Shown: piece by piece, positions 42,341-51,090 of the stretch
Position numbering within the stretch: the stretch's first letter is position 1
Layout: each line of letters begins with the position of its first letter
NCBI GenBank assembly: GCA_963816685.1
Contig: CAWFMB010000006.1
Coordinates: 19,021 to 83,020 of the forward strand
Length of the DNA: 64,000 bases
Reading direction: 5' to 3'
From: CAVYUC01 sp963816685
Lineage (GTDB): Bacteria; Bacteroidota; Bacteroidia; Bacteroidales; Prolixibacteraceae
The notes under the pieces: generated by a model
Seen by the model: only the letters and a program-made list of their open reading frames with translations
The model's database searches: none
Told to the model about the DNA's origin: nothing
Program-made: the position numbers and the translations under genes

Positions 42341-43421
42341 TAAAACTATTCTTGACGGAACTGTATTTTTTGAGGTCACTACCGGCAATATCCTCCCATG
42401 AATAGTAGTGGAAGGTTTTCCCCTGTGACATGGCAACCAACATTCCGGCAGGAAAGCCAGGCAATGCTTTATTTGTTATTTCACTTCCATCGCTTTGTTC
42501 TGCCTGAACTTTTATAACCTTTAAGAGTACATGTTCATGAGGATTGGCGGTGGTACCTTCCCTGTTAAAAATCCTGAATTGATTTGCCTGTTGATCTGAA
42601 ACCAGAATATACCCGGTAGTATCAGTGGTTTTATAAATTGAGATTCCTTCGTGGTCCTCAGCAAACCCTTGATTTCCAAAAAGTGCCAGTTCCTTATTTG
42701 CGTCGGCTGCATCCGGATCAGCATGATATTTTCTTATACCGACTGTTTCGTCAGAATAATATACAAAACCTAATTCCTCGTCAACAGCAATGGATTCAAT
42801 CTCTTTTTTTCCTGAATACCGGCCGAATGAACGAACCTGTTTCATTTCTATCATTCCCACCTCGTTACATTCAATACGGTATTGATTAATGTAGCCTAGC
42901 TCAGGACCTGATTTTCCGCTGACAAAAGCAAAAAGGGCATGATCTGTTGGGCGTTTATACAATGCTATGCCCATTGGAGCCCGGTTTTTATCCCCATCAA
43001 AAACAGTTAAATTCCCTGCATCCAAAACCTGAAGTTCAGGTAAACGAAAGATGCGCAACCGTTGTGCTTCCCTTTCTGTAACTACTGCGATATCTGTTGG
43101 TTGTCCGTTAATTTTAAAACCACAGGCAATATCAACATTGTTCGGCCTTCGTAATCCTCCTGCCCGTTTAACCGGTTCTCCTTTCAGGTTAAATGCGTAA
43201 AGCGCTCCATCTGAATTTTTATCCGTTCCTATAATCAAACTCTTCTTCCGATTTTTTTGATTTATCCATATTGCAGGATCATCGGTATCCCATTTGACTG
43301 TATCAGTAATAACTTTGGGTTTTATATTTTCAAAAGGAACATTTATCTGCCCCAATCCAACTGTGGCAGCGAAAAATGATGCAGTTACAAGCAGTAAAGA
43401 AGTGGAGTTTTTACTTTTCAT
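42330..43421 (-). CDS. Beta-propeller phytase (3-phytase)
   Basis: 363 residues with a signal peptide (STSLLLVTASFFAATVGLGQ). Motifs of the beta-propeller phytase family in order: DTDDPAIWIN, SDGALYAFNL, RRPNNVDIACGF, KKEIESIAVDEELGFVYYSDETVGIRKYHAD (the calcium/phosphate-binding EExxGxYY-like region, here EELGFVYYSDE), DHEGISIY and GYILVSDQQANQFRIFNREG. These enzymes hydrolyse calcium-phytate stepwise at neutral pH in the periplasm or outside. It is downstream of a SusC/SusD pair, separated by a hairpin at 43471-43502. Confidence 0.9.
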   Translation of the reverse strand: MKSKNSTSLLLVTASFFAATVGLGQINVPFENIKPKVITDTVKWDTDDPAIWINQKNRKKSLIIGTDKNSDGALYAFNLKGEPVKRAGGLRRPNNVDIACGFKINGQPTDIAVVTEREAQRLRIFRLPELQVLDAGNLTVFDGDKNRAPMGIALYKRPTDHALFAFVSGKSGPELGYINQYRIECNEVGMIEMKQVRSFGRYSGKKEIESIAVDEELGFVYYSDETVGIRKYHADPDAADANKELALFGNQGFAEDHEGISIYKTTDTTGYILVSDQQANQFRIFNREGTTANPHEHVLLKVIKVQAEQSDGSEITNKALPGFPAGMLVAMSQGKTFHYYSWEDIAGSDLKKYSSVKNSFNAK

Positions 43422-43470
43422 TTTAGTTATTCAATTCATAAAGTGATTAAAACATAAAACAAAAACAAAA

Positions 43471-43502
43471 AAATACGGACCGGTTTTAAGTGATCCGTAT
43501 TT
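43471..43502 (-). terminator. Terminator/attenuator between susD and phytase genes
   Basis: AAATACGGA (43471-43479) pairs with TCCGTATTT (43494-43502); on the minus strand it is followed by a T-rich run. It would lower phytase expression relative to SusCD or end the SusCD transcript. Confidence 0.65.
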
Positions 43503-43548
43503 TCTTAAAGTTACAACATAATGTGTTGCAGTTGATATACAATCCGGT

Positions 43549-45282
43549 TTAATTATAGTCCGGATTCTGGGGCATTGGTGCTGTAAGGTTGGCATCAATT
43601 ACCGATTGTGGAATCGGGAATAATTTTTCACGATCAGTGATATACTCTCCACCATTGGTATTATACAGTTTTGTTCGTTCTATCCATTTATTTGTTCTCA
43701 GCAAAGTCCACCGTCTGTGTTCTTCAACAACAAGCTCGCGTGCCCGTTCGTCCAGAATAAAATCGAGAGTTACATTATTTGCAGTAATTTCACTTGCATG
43801 TGCCCGTCTTCGTATCTTATTTATTGTTTCAGCTGCTGCTGTCAAATCTCCAAGTTTGAATTCAGCTTCAGCTTTAATAAGATAAGTTTCGGCAAGGCGC
43901 AGATATAACTGATCGCCATAAGTACTTCCTCCATCGGGATTATTGGGATCAACACCTGCAGCCACTTTTTTTGACCAAGGCCAGGTTACGCGGGTTCTTG
44001 TATCGAAAGTGATTGGTTCGTCCCAACTCGTCCAGATGGTATCCCCATATTCATATCCCGGAGGTAAACGGTCAGCGTCATATGGAGCATTTCCTTCTGC
44101 GTCTTTTAAAATATAAAACCATCTGATTGCATAGGGTGAAAGCCGGTCATCATTAAAATTCAAAATGTCTGATTTTGTAACAGGGCCGGATTCAGGCCAT
44201 TTATAAAGTTCAAGTGCATATTGCGATAATGACATACGGGTAGATCCCCTGCCACCTCTTTCAACAGTATTTGTAAAAGGTCGTACTCCGTCGACATTAA
44301 TATTTGCATACCTGCTTGCATGTGATACAACTGTATGAACTACGCCACCACCAACAGTTTCGCGTGCAAACTGATGTACCCATAATGCTTCGGTATTTCC
44401 CTGGTAACGGTTTTGGTTTCCTTCAAGAAACATATCCATAAAAGGAACACCCGGTTGATCGGCCTGAACGCCATACCTTTCTGTAACCAATTCATATTCC
44501 GGAGTATTTATGACCTGGTTCGCCCAATACAATGCGCTGTCCGGTTTATCCAGCACCAGGTACATTTCTGCCAAATAATGCTGAATTGCCCCTTTTGTAA
44601 TTTTGCCTGGTAGTTCAGGTTCAACCGGAACATATTTTTCTGCAAATAAAAAGTCCGTCATTATCTGTTTCCGTACTTCGGCCACAGGAGTTCTTTCCCA
44701 ATCGGTTTTAATTGTTGAACCAAGGGCTTCACTTAAATTCAATGGTACATCTCCCCAGCCAAAGGTAAGATGCCTGTACGCCCATGCGCGGATAGCCCTT
44801 GCCTCTGCAATGACTCTGTTTCTGTTCTCTTCGGCAGTTCCGTCGCTACCTGACCAGTCGACATCCGATTTGCTTTCAGCCTGATTAATAATAGTGTTTG
44901 CTGAATTTACTATTTGATACAGCCAGGTAAACATTCCATCAATAAATTCTGTATTGGGAGTGATTTCATCTCCCCAACGGAGCGCAATTCGTCCGAAACC
45001 TCCACCGGAATTTTCAGAATTGGTAAGCAAAACATCAGTTCCCGACATAAAAGTTTCATTTCTAATCCAGCTGCTGTTGTTTCTCACTCCTGTCCTTTCT
45101 TCCCTCACCAAAGCATACAAACCGTTTAAGCCGGTTTCAAAACCTTCCAATGAAGTATACAGCGTTTCAGTTGTTATCAGGTGAGGAGGTTTTTCATTTA
45201 ACATCTCATCTGAACAGCCAAACAAAATCAAAACAAACAGTATGCTGACTGTAACGGTAATATTTAATTTCATAATTTTCAT
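43549..45282 (-). CDS. SusD/RagB family nutrient-binding outer-membrane lipoprotein
   Basis: 577 residues. Lipoprotein signal ending ILFGCSDEMLNEKPP, followed by the SusD pattern (ETLYTSLEGFETGLNGLYALVRE) and the TPR-like core (AEARAIRAWAYRHLTFGWGDVPL, AIQHYLAEMYLVLDKPDSALYWANQVI). It ends with LRLAETYLIKAEAEFKLGDLTAAAETINKIRRRA, ILDERARELVVEEHRRWTLLR and a terminal PNPDYN-like tail (MPQNPDYN). It forms the lid on the SusC channel. The ligand is inferred from the neighbouring phytase. Confidence 0.93.
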   Translation of the reverse strand: MKIMKLNITVTVSILFVLILFGCSDEMLNEKPPHLITTETLYTSLEGFETGLNGLYALVREERTGVRNNSSWIRNETFMSGTDVLLTNSENSGGGFGRIALRWGDEITPNTEFIDGMFTWLYQIVNSANTIINQAESKSDVDWSGSDGTAEENRNRVIAEARAIRAWAYRHLTFGWGDVPLNLSEALGSTIKTDWERTPVAEVRKQIMTDFLFAEKYVPVEPELPGKITKGAIQHYLAEMYLVLDKPDSALYWANQVINTPEYELVTERYGVQADQPGVPFMDMFLEGNQNRYQGNTEALWVHQFARETVGGGVVHTVVSHASRYANINVDGVRPFTNTVERGGRGSTRMSLSQYALELYKWPESGPVTKSDILNFNDDRLSPYAIRWFYILKDAEGNAPYDADRLPPGYEYGDTIWTSWDEPITFDTRTRVTWPWSKKVAAGVDPNNPDGGSTYGDQLYLRLAETYLIKAEAEFKLGDLTAAAETINKIRRRAHASEITANNVTLDFILDERARELVVEEHRRWTLLRTNKWIERTKLYNTNGGEYITDREKLFPIPQSVIDANLTAPMPQNPDYN

Positions 45283-45294
45283 ATTATATTGATT

Positions 45295-48200
45295 TTACAA
45301 ACTTAAATTAATTCCAAAAACAAACTCTTTTTGCAAAGGAGCAGCAACCTGGGAATTCAATTCCGGGTCCAGACCAGACCATTCGGTAACAGTAAAAAGG
45401 TTTCTTCCTGTAACATAAAGTCGCAATCTGTTCAATCCAAATTTATCCAGCATATTTTGTGAAAAATCATAGGATAACGAAATGTCCTTTATTCGGATGA
45501 AACTTGCATTTTCATAAAAATTACCGATAATACCTGACATTCTTTCTGCGTCCACCACATTTGCCACCCAGTCGTTTGTCGGGTTTTCGGGTGTCCAGTA
45601 ATTTTTATTAATGGTTCTTCTCCTTGCCTGCGAAAAAGTGTCTTCATCAGTCATCAGTGAATTGTTTCGTGTAACGCCATGCACACCATGTATGAATACA
45701 TTGAGGCTGAAGTTTTTATAAGAGAATGAATTAGTCATTCCCCATAAAAATTTAGGATCCTGCTGACCGATGATTAAACGATCTTCTCCTGTCAACTGTC
45801 CGTCGTTATTAACATCCCTCAATTTTACAAAACCGGGTTCAGAACCATATTTTGCTGCTTCTTCAGCTTCATCCAGCTGCCATACTCCATCCCAGGCCCA
45901 ATCGTAATTTACCCGGATTGGTTCGCCGATAAACCAGGCATTGGCAACGTCATCAATTTCCTGTCCTTCATCATCCAGTGTTCCGTAAAGCGAAACAATT
46001 TCATTTTTCATAAACGACAGGTTTCCGGTGGTGTACCATTTAAAGTCACCCGAAACAATATTTCTGGAGGTAAGAGAAACTTCAAATCCTGTGTTTTGGG
46101 TTTCACCAATATTTTGGGTGATGGAAGTAATTCCATGTACCGACGAAATCGTTCTGCTTAACAACAAATCGGTTGTATTTGTTTTATAAACGTTTACAGT
46201 TCCTGTGAACCGGTTGTTTAACAAGCCTAAATCCACTCCAAAATTGATAGTCCGTGAAGATTCCCATCCAAGCTCATCTTGCCCCAGCACACTGGGAATG
46301 TATCCGGCATATGTTGTTTTTCCGTAAACCATATTTTCTTCACTTAACCTTGAAATTGATTCGTAAGCTCCAACAGCCTGATTTCCGTTTAACCCCCATG
46401 AAGCTCTCAATTTTAATTCATTAACGAAATCATTTGCCGGGAAAAAATCTTCATTTGCAATGTTCCAGCCTAAAGCAACCGAAGGAAACAATCCCCATTT
46501 TGTACTTGCACCAAAACCCGAAAATCCATCTCTTCTGCCGGTTACCGTTAGCAGGTAACGATCATTGTAAACATAGTTCAGACGCAACATCTGCGATATC
46601 AAAGTGGTTTCATTATACAAATATTCAGGTACAACCAATTCTGCCTGGGCTGCAGAATACCAGGTAAGAAAATCGTGAGGAAAACCGCGTGCACTTAACC
46701 CGTTTGAGCTGTATTTATCATTCTCATAACTGTATACACCGGTTAAAAACAGGCTATGTTTTTCAAACTCTCTTTTATAGGAAAGTATATTTTCTATAAC
46801 CGCATTGTTACGCCGGGCGCGTTCAGTTTCTGCCCTTCCGTTAGCTTCATAACCTGATTTGGTATTTCGCCCCCTGTAGGTAGCATCATCGTTAAACCGG
46901 AAGCGGATACCTGAATTTAGCCTGTAGCTTAAACCCGGAATAAAAGGCACATCTACAATGGCATAATTATTCGTTAAAATCTGGTAAGAGTCATCTTTGT
47001 TTTTGTAGAGTGTCGGCGCCATCGGATGTTCAAAAAAAGTATCTTCACTCCATGGATATACAAGGTAATTTCCGTTTTCATCCAGGTTCTTCGTCAGTGG
47101 ATTCATCCAAAACAAGCCTTCCATACTGGGTGAGCTTCCGCTTTTATCATCGTAGCTGAATTGTGTGCGAGTGCCGAGAGTAAGCCATTTACCGAATTTT
47201 GTATCTACGTTAATCCTGCTGGTCAGGCGAAGGTAATCATCATTCTCCAGAAGGCCCTGTACATCCAGTACACCGCCTGCAATGTAATAGTTTGTATTCC
47301 CGCAGGTTCCGGAAGCAGAAAGGTTGTGCTGCTGGCTGTGACCTTTACGCAAACCTAAATCAAGCCAGTCAACCCATGCATCCGGGCCAGCTTCATAAAT
47401 GGCTTCTTCTGACAATGTCATTGCATCAGGCCATCTTTGCTGTTTGAAATTATAGAATTCTTCACCGTTCATTACATCGGGAAGTTTAACAAAATCCTGG
47501 ATCGAATAGTATCCGTCATAACTTATCAGCGATTGTTTTGTACTTCCTGTTTTTGTTGACACCAGAATTACGCCATTTGCCCCACGCGAACCGTAAATGG
47601 CAGCTGCCGAAGCATCTTTTAAAATCTCAATTGATTTCACGTCATTTATATTGATGTCGCTCAGACTGCCACCATAAGGGATACCATCCACCACTATAAG
47701 GGGATCGTTACTTGCCCGGATTGAATTCCGGCCACGAATCATAATGTTTTCATCAGGTGCTGCGCCAGCTGACGATGTTTGAATCATAATTCCCGGAATC
47801 GCCCCCTGGATAGCCTGAGCAATATTAATGTTTGGAACCATTTCCAACCTTTCATTGGGCACCGAGGCAACAGTTCCGGTGATGTCACTTTTCTTTTGTG
47901 TTCCGTAACCGACAACAATCACCTCATCCATTCCAACGACATCTTCTTCCATTGCAACATTAACCGATGTTTGTCCTTCCAGCTGAACATCTTTGGTTTT
48001 CATTCCTACAAAAGAGAATTGTAGCGATTGTACATCATCCGGAACGGTCAACGAGAATGTTCCGTCAGTACCGGTTACAGTGCCGGTAGTAGTCCCTTTA
48101 ACAACCACTGAAACACCAGGCAGCGGCTGGCCGTTATTATCAGTCACCATTCCGGTAATGACCTGTTTCTGCTGTTGTGAATTTTCTGTTTCTGCAGCAT

Positions 48201-48597
48201 TTGTTTTTAGAGTAGCCGGAGTATCTGCATTTTCATCTTCCAGGATTACAATTTGTCTGTCGTAAATCCGGTAGACATTGCGGGTTCCCTCAAACACCTG
48301 GTCGAGTATTGATTCAACAGGTTCATTTTTGACCTTCACATTCACCCTGCGGTTTACATTCAACGCTTTTTCGTTGTACAGCAGGATAAATTCACTGTTT
48401 TCCTCGATTTCCTGAAAGACCTGTTTTATAGTTACATCGTTCAGTTTCAGGTCAAATTTAATTGCCTGCGAGTAGGTATTATTAGCTGTTGAAACTGCAA
48501 CTACAGCAAGCATCAAAATAATCAAAAGTTTCATCTTTAAAAGAATTTTCACCATGCTTCCTCCCGGAAAGCGCAGCATTGTTCGCTTTTTTTTCAT
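45295..48597 (-). CDS. SusC/RagA TonB-dependent receptor with STN signalling domain
   Basis: 1100 residues. Signal peptide (LLIILMLAVVAVSTANNTYSQ), STN domain (about 45-115, FDLKLNDVTIKQVFQEIEENSEF), carboxypeptidase-regulatory-like domain (ITGMVTDNNGQPLPGVSVVVKGTTTG, about 145-215), TonB-box region (EVIVVGYGTQKKSDITG) and plug (IRGRNSIRASNDPLIVVDGIPYGG, AAAIYGSRGANGVILVSTK). A 22-strand barrel ends in the aromatic-flanked FVFGINLSL. The STN domain is what contacts FecR-type anti-sigma factors, so this is the sensor-transporter of the locus. Confidence 0.93.
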   Translation of the reverse strand: MKKKRTMLRFPGGSMVKILLKMKLLIILMLAVVAVSTANNTYSQAIKFDLKLNDVTIKQVFQEIEENSEFILLYNEKALNVNRRVNVKVKNEPVESILDQVFEGTRNVYRIYDRQIVILEDENADTPATLKTNAAETENSQQQKQVITGMVTDNNGQPLPGVSVVVKGTTTGTVTGTDGTFSLTVPDDVQSLQFSFVGMKTKDVQLEGQTSVNVAMEEDVVGMDEVIVVGYGTQKKSDITGTVASVPNERLEMVPNINIAQAIQGAIPGIMIQTSSAGAAPDENIMIRGRNSIRASNDPLIVVDGIPYGGSLSDININDVKSIEILKDASAAAIYGSRGANGVILVSTKTGSTKQSLISYDGYYSIQDFVKLPDVMNGEEFYNFKQQRWPDAMTLSEEAIYEAGPDAWVDWLDLGLRKGHSQQHNLSASGTCGNTNYYIAGGVLDVQGLLENDDYLRLTSRINVDTKFGKWLTLGTRTQFSYDDKSGSSPSMEGLFWMNPLTKNLDENGNYLVYPWSEDTFFEHPMAPTLYKNKDDSYQILTNNYAIVDVPFIPGLSYRLNSGIRFRFNDDATYRGRNTKSGYEANGRAETERARRNNAVIENILSYKREFEKHSLFLTGVYSYENDKYSSNGLSARGFPHDFLTWYSAAQAELVVPEYLYNETTLISQMLRLNYVYNDRYLLTVTGRRDGFSGFGASTKWGLFPSVALGWNIANEDFFPANDFVNELKLRASWGLNGNQAVGAYESISRLSEENMVYGKTTYAGYIPSVLGQDELGWESSRTINFGVDLGLLNNRFTGTVNVYKTNTTDLLLSRTISSVHGITSITQNIGETQNTGFEVSLTSRNIVSGDFKWYTTGNLSFMKNEIVSLYGTLDDEGQEIDDVANAWFIGEPIRVNYDWAWDGVWQLDEAEEAAKYGSEPGFVKLRDVNNDGQLTGEDRLIIGQQDPKFLWGMTNSFSYKNFSLNVFIHGVHGVTRNNSLMTDEDTFSQARRRTINKNYWTPENPTNDWVANVVDAERMSGIIGNFYENASFIRIKDISLSYDFSQNMLDKFGLNRLRLYVTGRNLFTVTEWSGLDPELNSQVAAPLQKEFVFGINLSL

Positions 48598-48678
48598 AAT
48601 TTTGAATTGTTTAGATTAAATACTTTATTTAATTTATTGAAAGTCGCCGGGCCTGGCCGCCTGCCGGCTTTCGCTTTT

Positions 48679-49905
48679 TTATTTGCTTGGTATCTCTTTC
48701 ATTTTTTTATCAATAAATACTTTGTTGTTTACTATGCGGTAGTCTATTTGGGCTACATCGGCCAACGCTATTAGTACTTCTTCCAAAGAATCCTTTAAAT
48801 CAAGCTTACCTGTAATCAATCCGGAAGATGGAAAACTATCGGGCAGGGTGATTTCAACATCGTAATACCTTTCGAGCTGGGTAAAAACCGATTGTAAGCT
48901 TTCTTTTGAAAATTCCAGCCATCCTTCGGTCCAGGCAATATACATTGTTGTATTAGGTTCATCGTAAACGTTGATTTCCGTATTCTGCTTGTTGTAATTT
49001 GCCCTTTGGTGGGGTTTTAATATTACTTCGTTTGTTCCGATGCCTAAGAATTTTTGTGTTCTTAAAGCCACACTTCCTTCCAGTAAAACGGTTTCAATAC
49101 TGGCATCGGATGTATATGCTGAAACATTAAACCATGTTCCCAGTACCTTTAAATCCAGTTCACCTACATTTACTATAAACGGCTGGCTTTCATTTTTTGC
49201 CACCTTAAAACAGGCTTCACCATCGAGGTAAACCTCGCGTGTTTTATTGCTGAACCTGGAAGGGAATGCCAGTCGTGTGCCTGCATTAAGCCACACTTTG
49301 GTACCATCGGATAATAAAAGTTCCGAACTCTTCCCGTAAGGGATAATTACCTCGTTCATTTCAATTCCATCAGGTTCAAGATTGGAAAGATCTATCACGC
49401 TGTCGTTGTTTATGACCAGTTGATTGCTCCTGGATAAATCAATGCTTGAATTATCTTGTTTAAGAATTACCTCCTGACCGTGACTCAGCTTCAAACGGGC
49501 TTCTTTGTTGCCGTAAACTGTCTTTTCAGATTCGAACGGATAACTTTCTTCTTTTTCATTCAGATATAGGTAACCCAGTGTCCCAATTGAAATTATTAAC
49601 AGTATGGCAGCTGCCCGGGTAAAAATTTTCATGAGTACAGGATTTCTTCTCTTTTGAAGTTGAATTTGTTCAAACTGATCAATATTTTGCCATATTTCCA
49701 ATACTGATTCTTTATCCAGAATATCATTTGTATCACGGAGTAACAGAATTATTTTCCGCGCTTTATTTGCCGTATCTCTAAAATCCGGATTATCGTCAAT
49801 GAATTTAACCCATTCCTTGTCCTTTTTCCCCTGGAGTACCCACGCGATAAAAGATTTATCCTCAATCAGTTCTTCCGGACTATATGTTAAAAAATTTGAT
49901 TTCAT
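48679..49905 (-). CDS. FecR-type anti-sigma factor
   Basis: 408 residues. Cytoplasmic N-terminal region (about 1-88) for sigma binding, one membrane helix (AAAILLIISIGTLGYLYL, about 95-112), periplasmic FecR domain (PYGKSSELLLSDGTKVWLNAGTRLAFPSRF, GEACFKVAKNESQPFIV, VKVLGTWFNVSAY in pattern) and a C-terminal STN-like domain (DUF4974; LQSVFTQLERYYDVEITLP). It should hold the sigma factor encoded at 50210 until SusC signals. Confidence 0.9.
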   Translation of the reverse strand: MKSNFLTYSPEELIEDKSFIAWVLQGKKDKEWVKFIDDNPDFRDTANKARKIILLLRDTNDILDKESVLEIWQNIDQFEQIQLQKRRNPVLMKIFTRAAAILLIISIGTLGYLYLNEKEESYPFESEKTVYGNKEARLKLSHGQEVILKQDNSSIDLSRSNQLVINNDSVIDLSNLEPDGIEMNEVIIPYGKSSELLLSDGTKVWLNAGTRLAFPSRFSNKTREVYLDGEACFKVAKNESQPFIVNVGELDLKVLGTWFNVSAYTSDASIETVLLEGSVALRTQKFLGIGTNEVILKPHQRANYNKQNTEINVYDEPNTTMYIAWTEGWLEFSKESLQSVFTQLERYYDVEITLPDSFPSSGLITGKLDLKDSLEEVLIALADVAQIDYRIVNNKVFIDKKMKEIPSK

Positions 49906-50092
49906 TTCGTTACTTGCAGCTTTATATTAAGAAAAAGACAGGCGCCGGATTTTTGTGGACATCTTTTCCGGGGAAATTTTTTTAGTTGTATCCGAATAAT
50001 TAATGACCGAATCGAAAGCGTCAGACTTCCTTTCGCTAAAGGTGTAACAGTTTCCATAATCCATACTGAAGTTAAAATTCCGTCAAAAGAAA

Positions 50093-50113
50093 AGCGCCCT
50101 AAAATTGAGCGCT
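50093..50113 (-). terminator. Terminator between sigma-factor and fecR genes
   Basis: AGCGC (50093-50097) pairs with GCGCT (50109-50113) plus flanking bases; on the minus strand it runs into TTTTCTTTT. It suggests that sigma and anti-sigma are separately transcribed. The remainder of the 49906-50209 gap shows nothing else. Confidence 0.5.
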
Positions 50114-50209
50114 CATCTTAACTAACCTAAATCTATGAACCGGTTATGCAAAACACCGTCTTTAAATAGTAAAGGGATAAATTAAGATTTTGTAGACACT
50201 TCAGGGGAA

Positions 50210-50809
50210 TTATTTTAACAGTGGAGAGCTTTTTGGGAATATTCCTGCAAACAAAATAAAAATCCCACTCTCCAATAAAACCTTTTTCAAAGCTTTTATT
50301 GCTCTGAAAACCTGTTTGCGGGCCGAATCATATTTCAGTTGCATAATTTCACAAATCTGTTCGTAATCGAATTCACAGGTAAATCTGTAAAATAAAATTT
50401 CGCGCTGTTTGGGACTCAATTCACTCAAGCCTTTCTGTACCATCTTTTCCCGCGCAGTCAGTTCCTCTTTTTCAATAAATTCCTGTTCCGCTGAATACAA
50501 TATAAAAGCTTCCGGTAAAATCGCGGTACCATCCATTTCTTCAAATTTCTGAGCTTTTATATTCCGAACAAGTTTTCGCCGAAACGAACGTATCAGATAA
50601 AACTGAATGTTGTCAGTTTCTCCAAGACGGGAGCGGGTGCGTATTAAATCAAAAAAAAGGTCCTGAATGCTGTCTTTTATTAATTCATCGTTTTGACTAA
50701 ATTTTTTACCATAGCGAAACAGGATTTGAACATGCTGATAGTAAATATGAGACAATGCATAGCTGTTACCCTTTCGGAAGTCATCCCATATTTGTTTATC
50801 TGTCGTCAT
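50210..50809 (-). CDS. ECF-type RNA polymerase sigma factor
   Basis: 199 residues, Bacteroidota ECF (FecI-like) group. Region 2: YYQHVQILFRYGKKFSQNDELIKDSIQDLFFDLIRTR. Region 4: LSELSPKQREILFYRFTCEFDYEQICEIMQLKYDSARKQVFRAIKAL, the usual DNA-binding HTH with the YDSARKQVFRA recognition helix. A hydrophobic tail (GIFILFAGIF) is odd for a sigma factor but common in this group. It likely drives susC in the adjacent locus with FecR as its inhibitor. Confidence 0.92.
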   Translation of the reverse strand: MTTDKQIWDDFRKGNSYALSHIYYQHVQILFRYGKKFSQNDELIKDSIQDLFFDLIRTRSRLGETDNIQFYLIRSFRRKLVRNIKAQKFEEMDGTAILPEAFILYSAEQEFIEKEELTAREKMVQKGLSELSPKQREILFYRFTCEFDYEQICEIMQLKYDSARKQVFRAIKALKKVLLESGIFILFAGIFPKSSPLLK

Positions 50810-50825
50810 TAGTTTATGAAGTTTT

Positions 50826-50856
50826 CAAATATAGATGCAATATTTCCAAATTCAAA
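50826..50856 (-). promoter_or_regulatory. Promoter of the ECF sigma gene
   Basis: Minus strand -33 TTTG (complement of 50853-50856), 19-bp spacer, -7 TATATTTG (complement of 50826-50833). An inverted repeat TTTCCAA (50843-50849) / TTGGAAA (50861-50867) brackets the -33 element and may be an operator. Confidence 0.65.
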
Positions 50857-51090
50857 AATATTGGAAACATATAATATTGGCTGAATATTTCAAATATGGA
50901 TTTTATTTGTTTAAAAATATTAAGTCCATATTCTTTTGTATTATTCTTTTAAGGAATTTCTGTCTCTGAAAACCAGGTACCAGAGATTTTTTCTCATAAA
51001 ATTTTTTATCAAATTAAATTCAATTCGAATAGGGTGGGAATGATGCAAATATTCTAACACTTGTATATGCAACCGGATGAATTTTAAATT

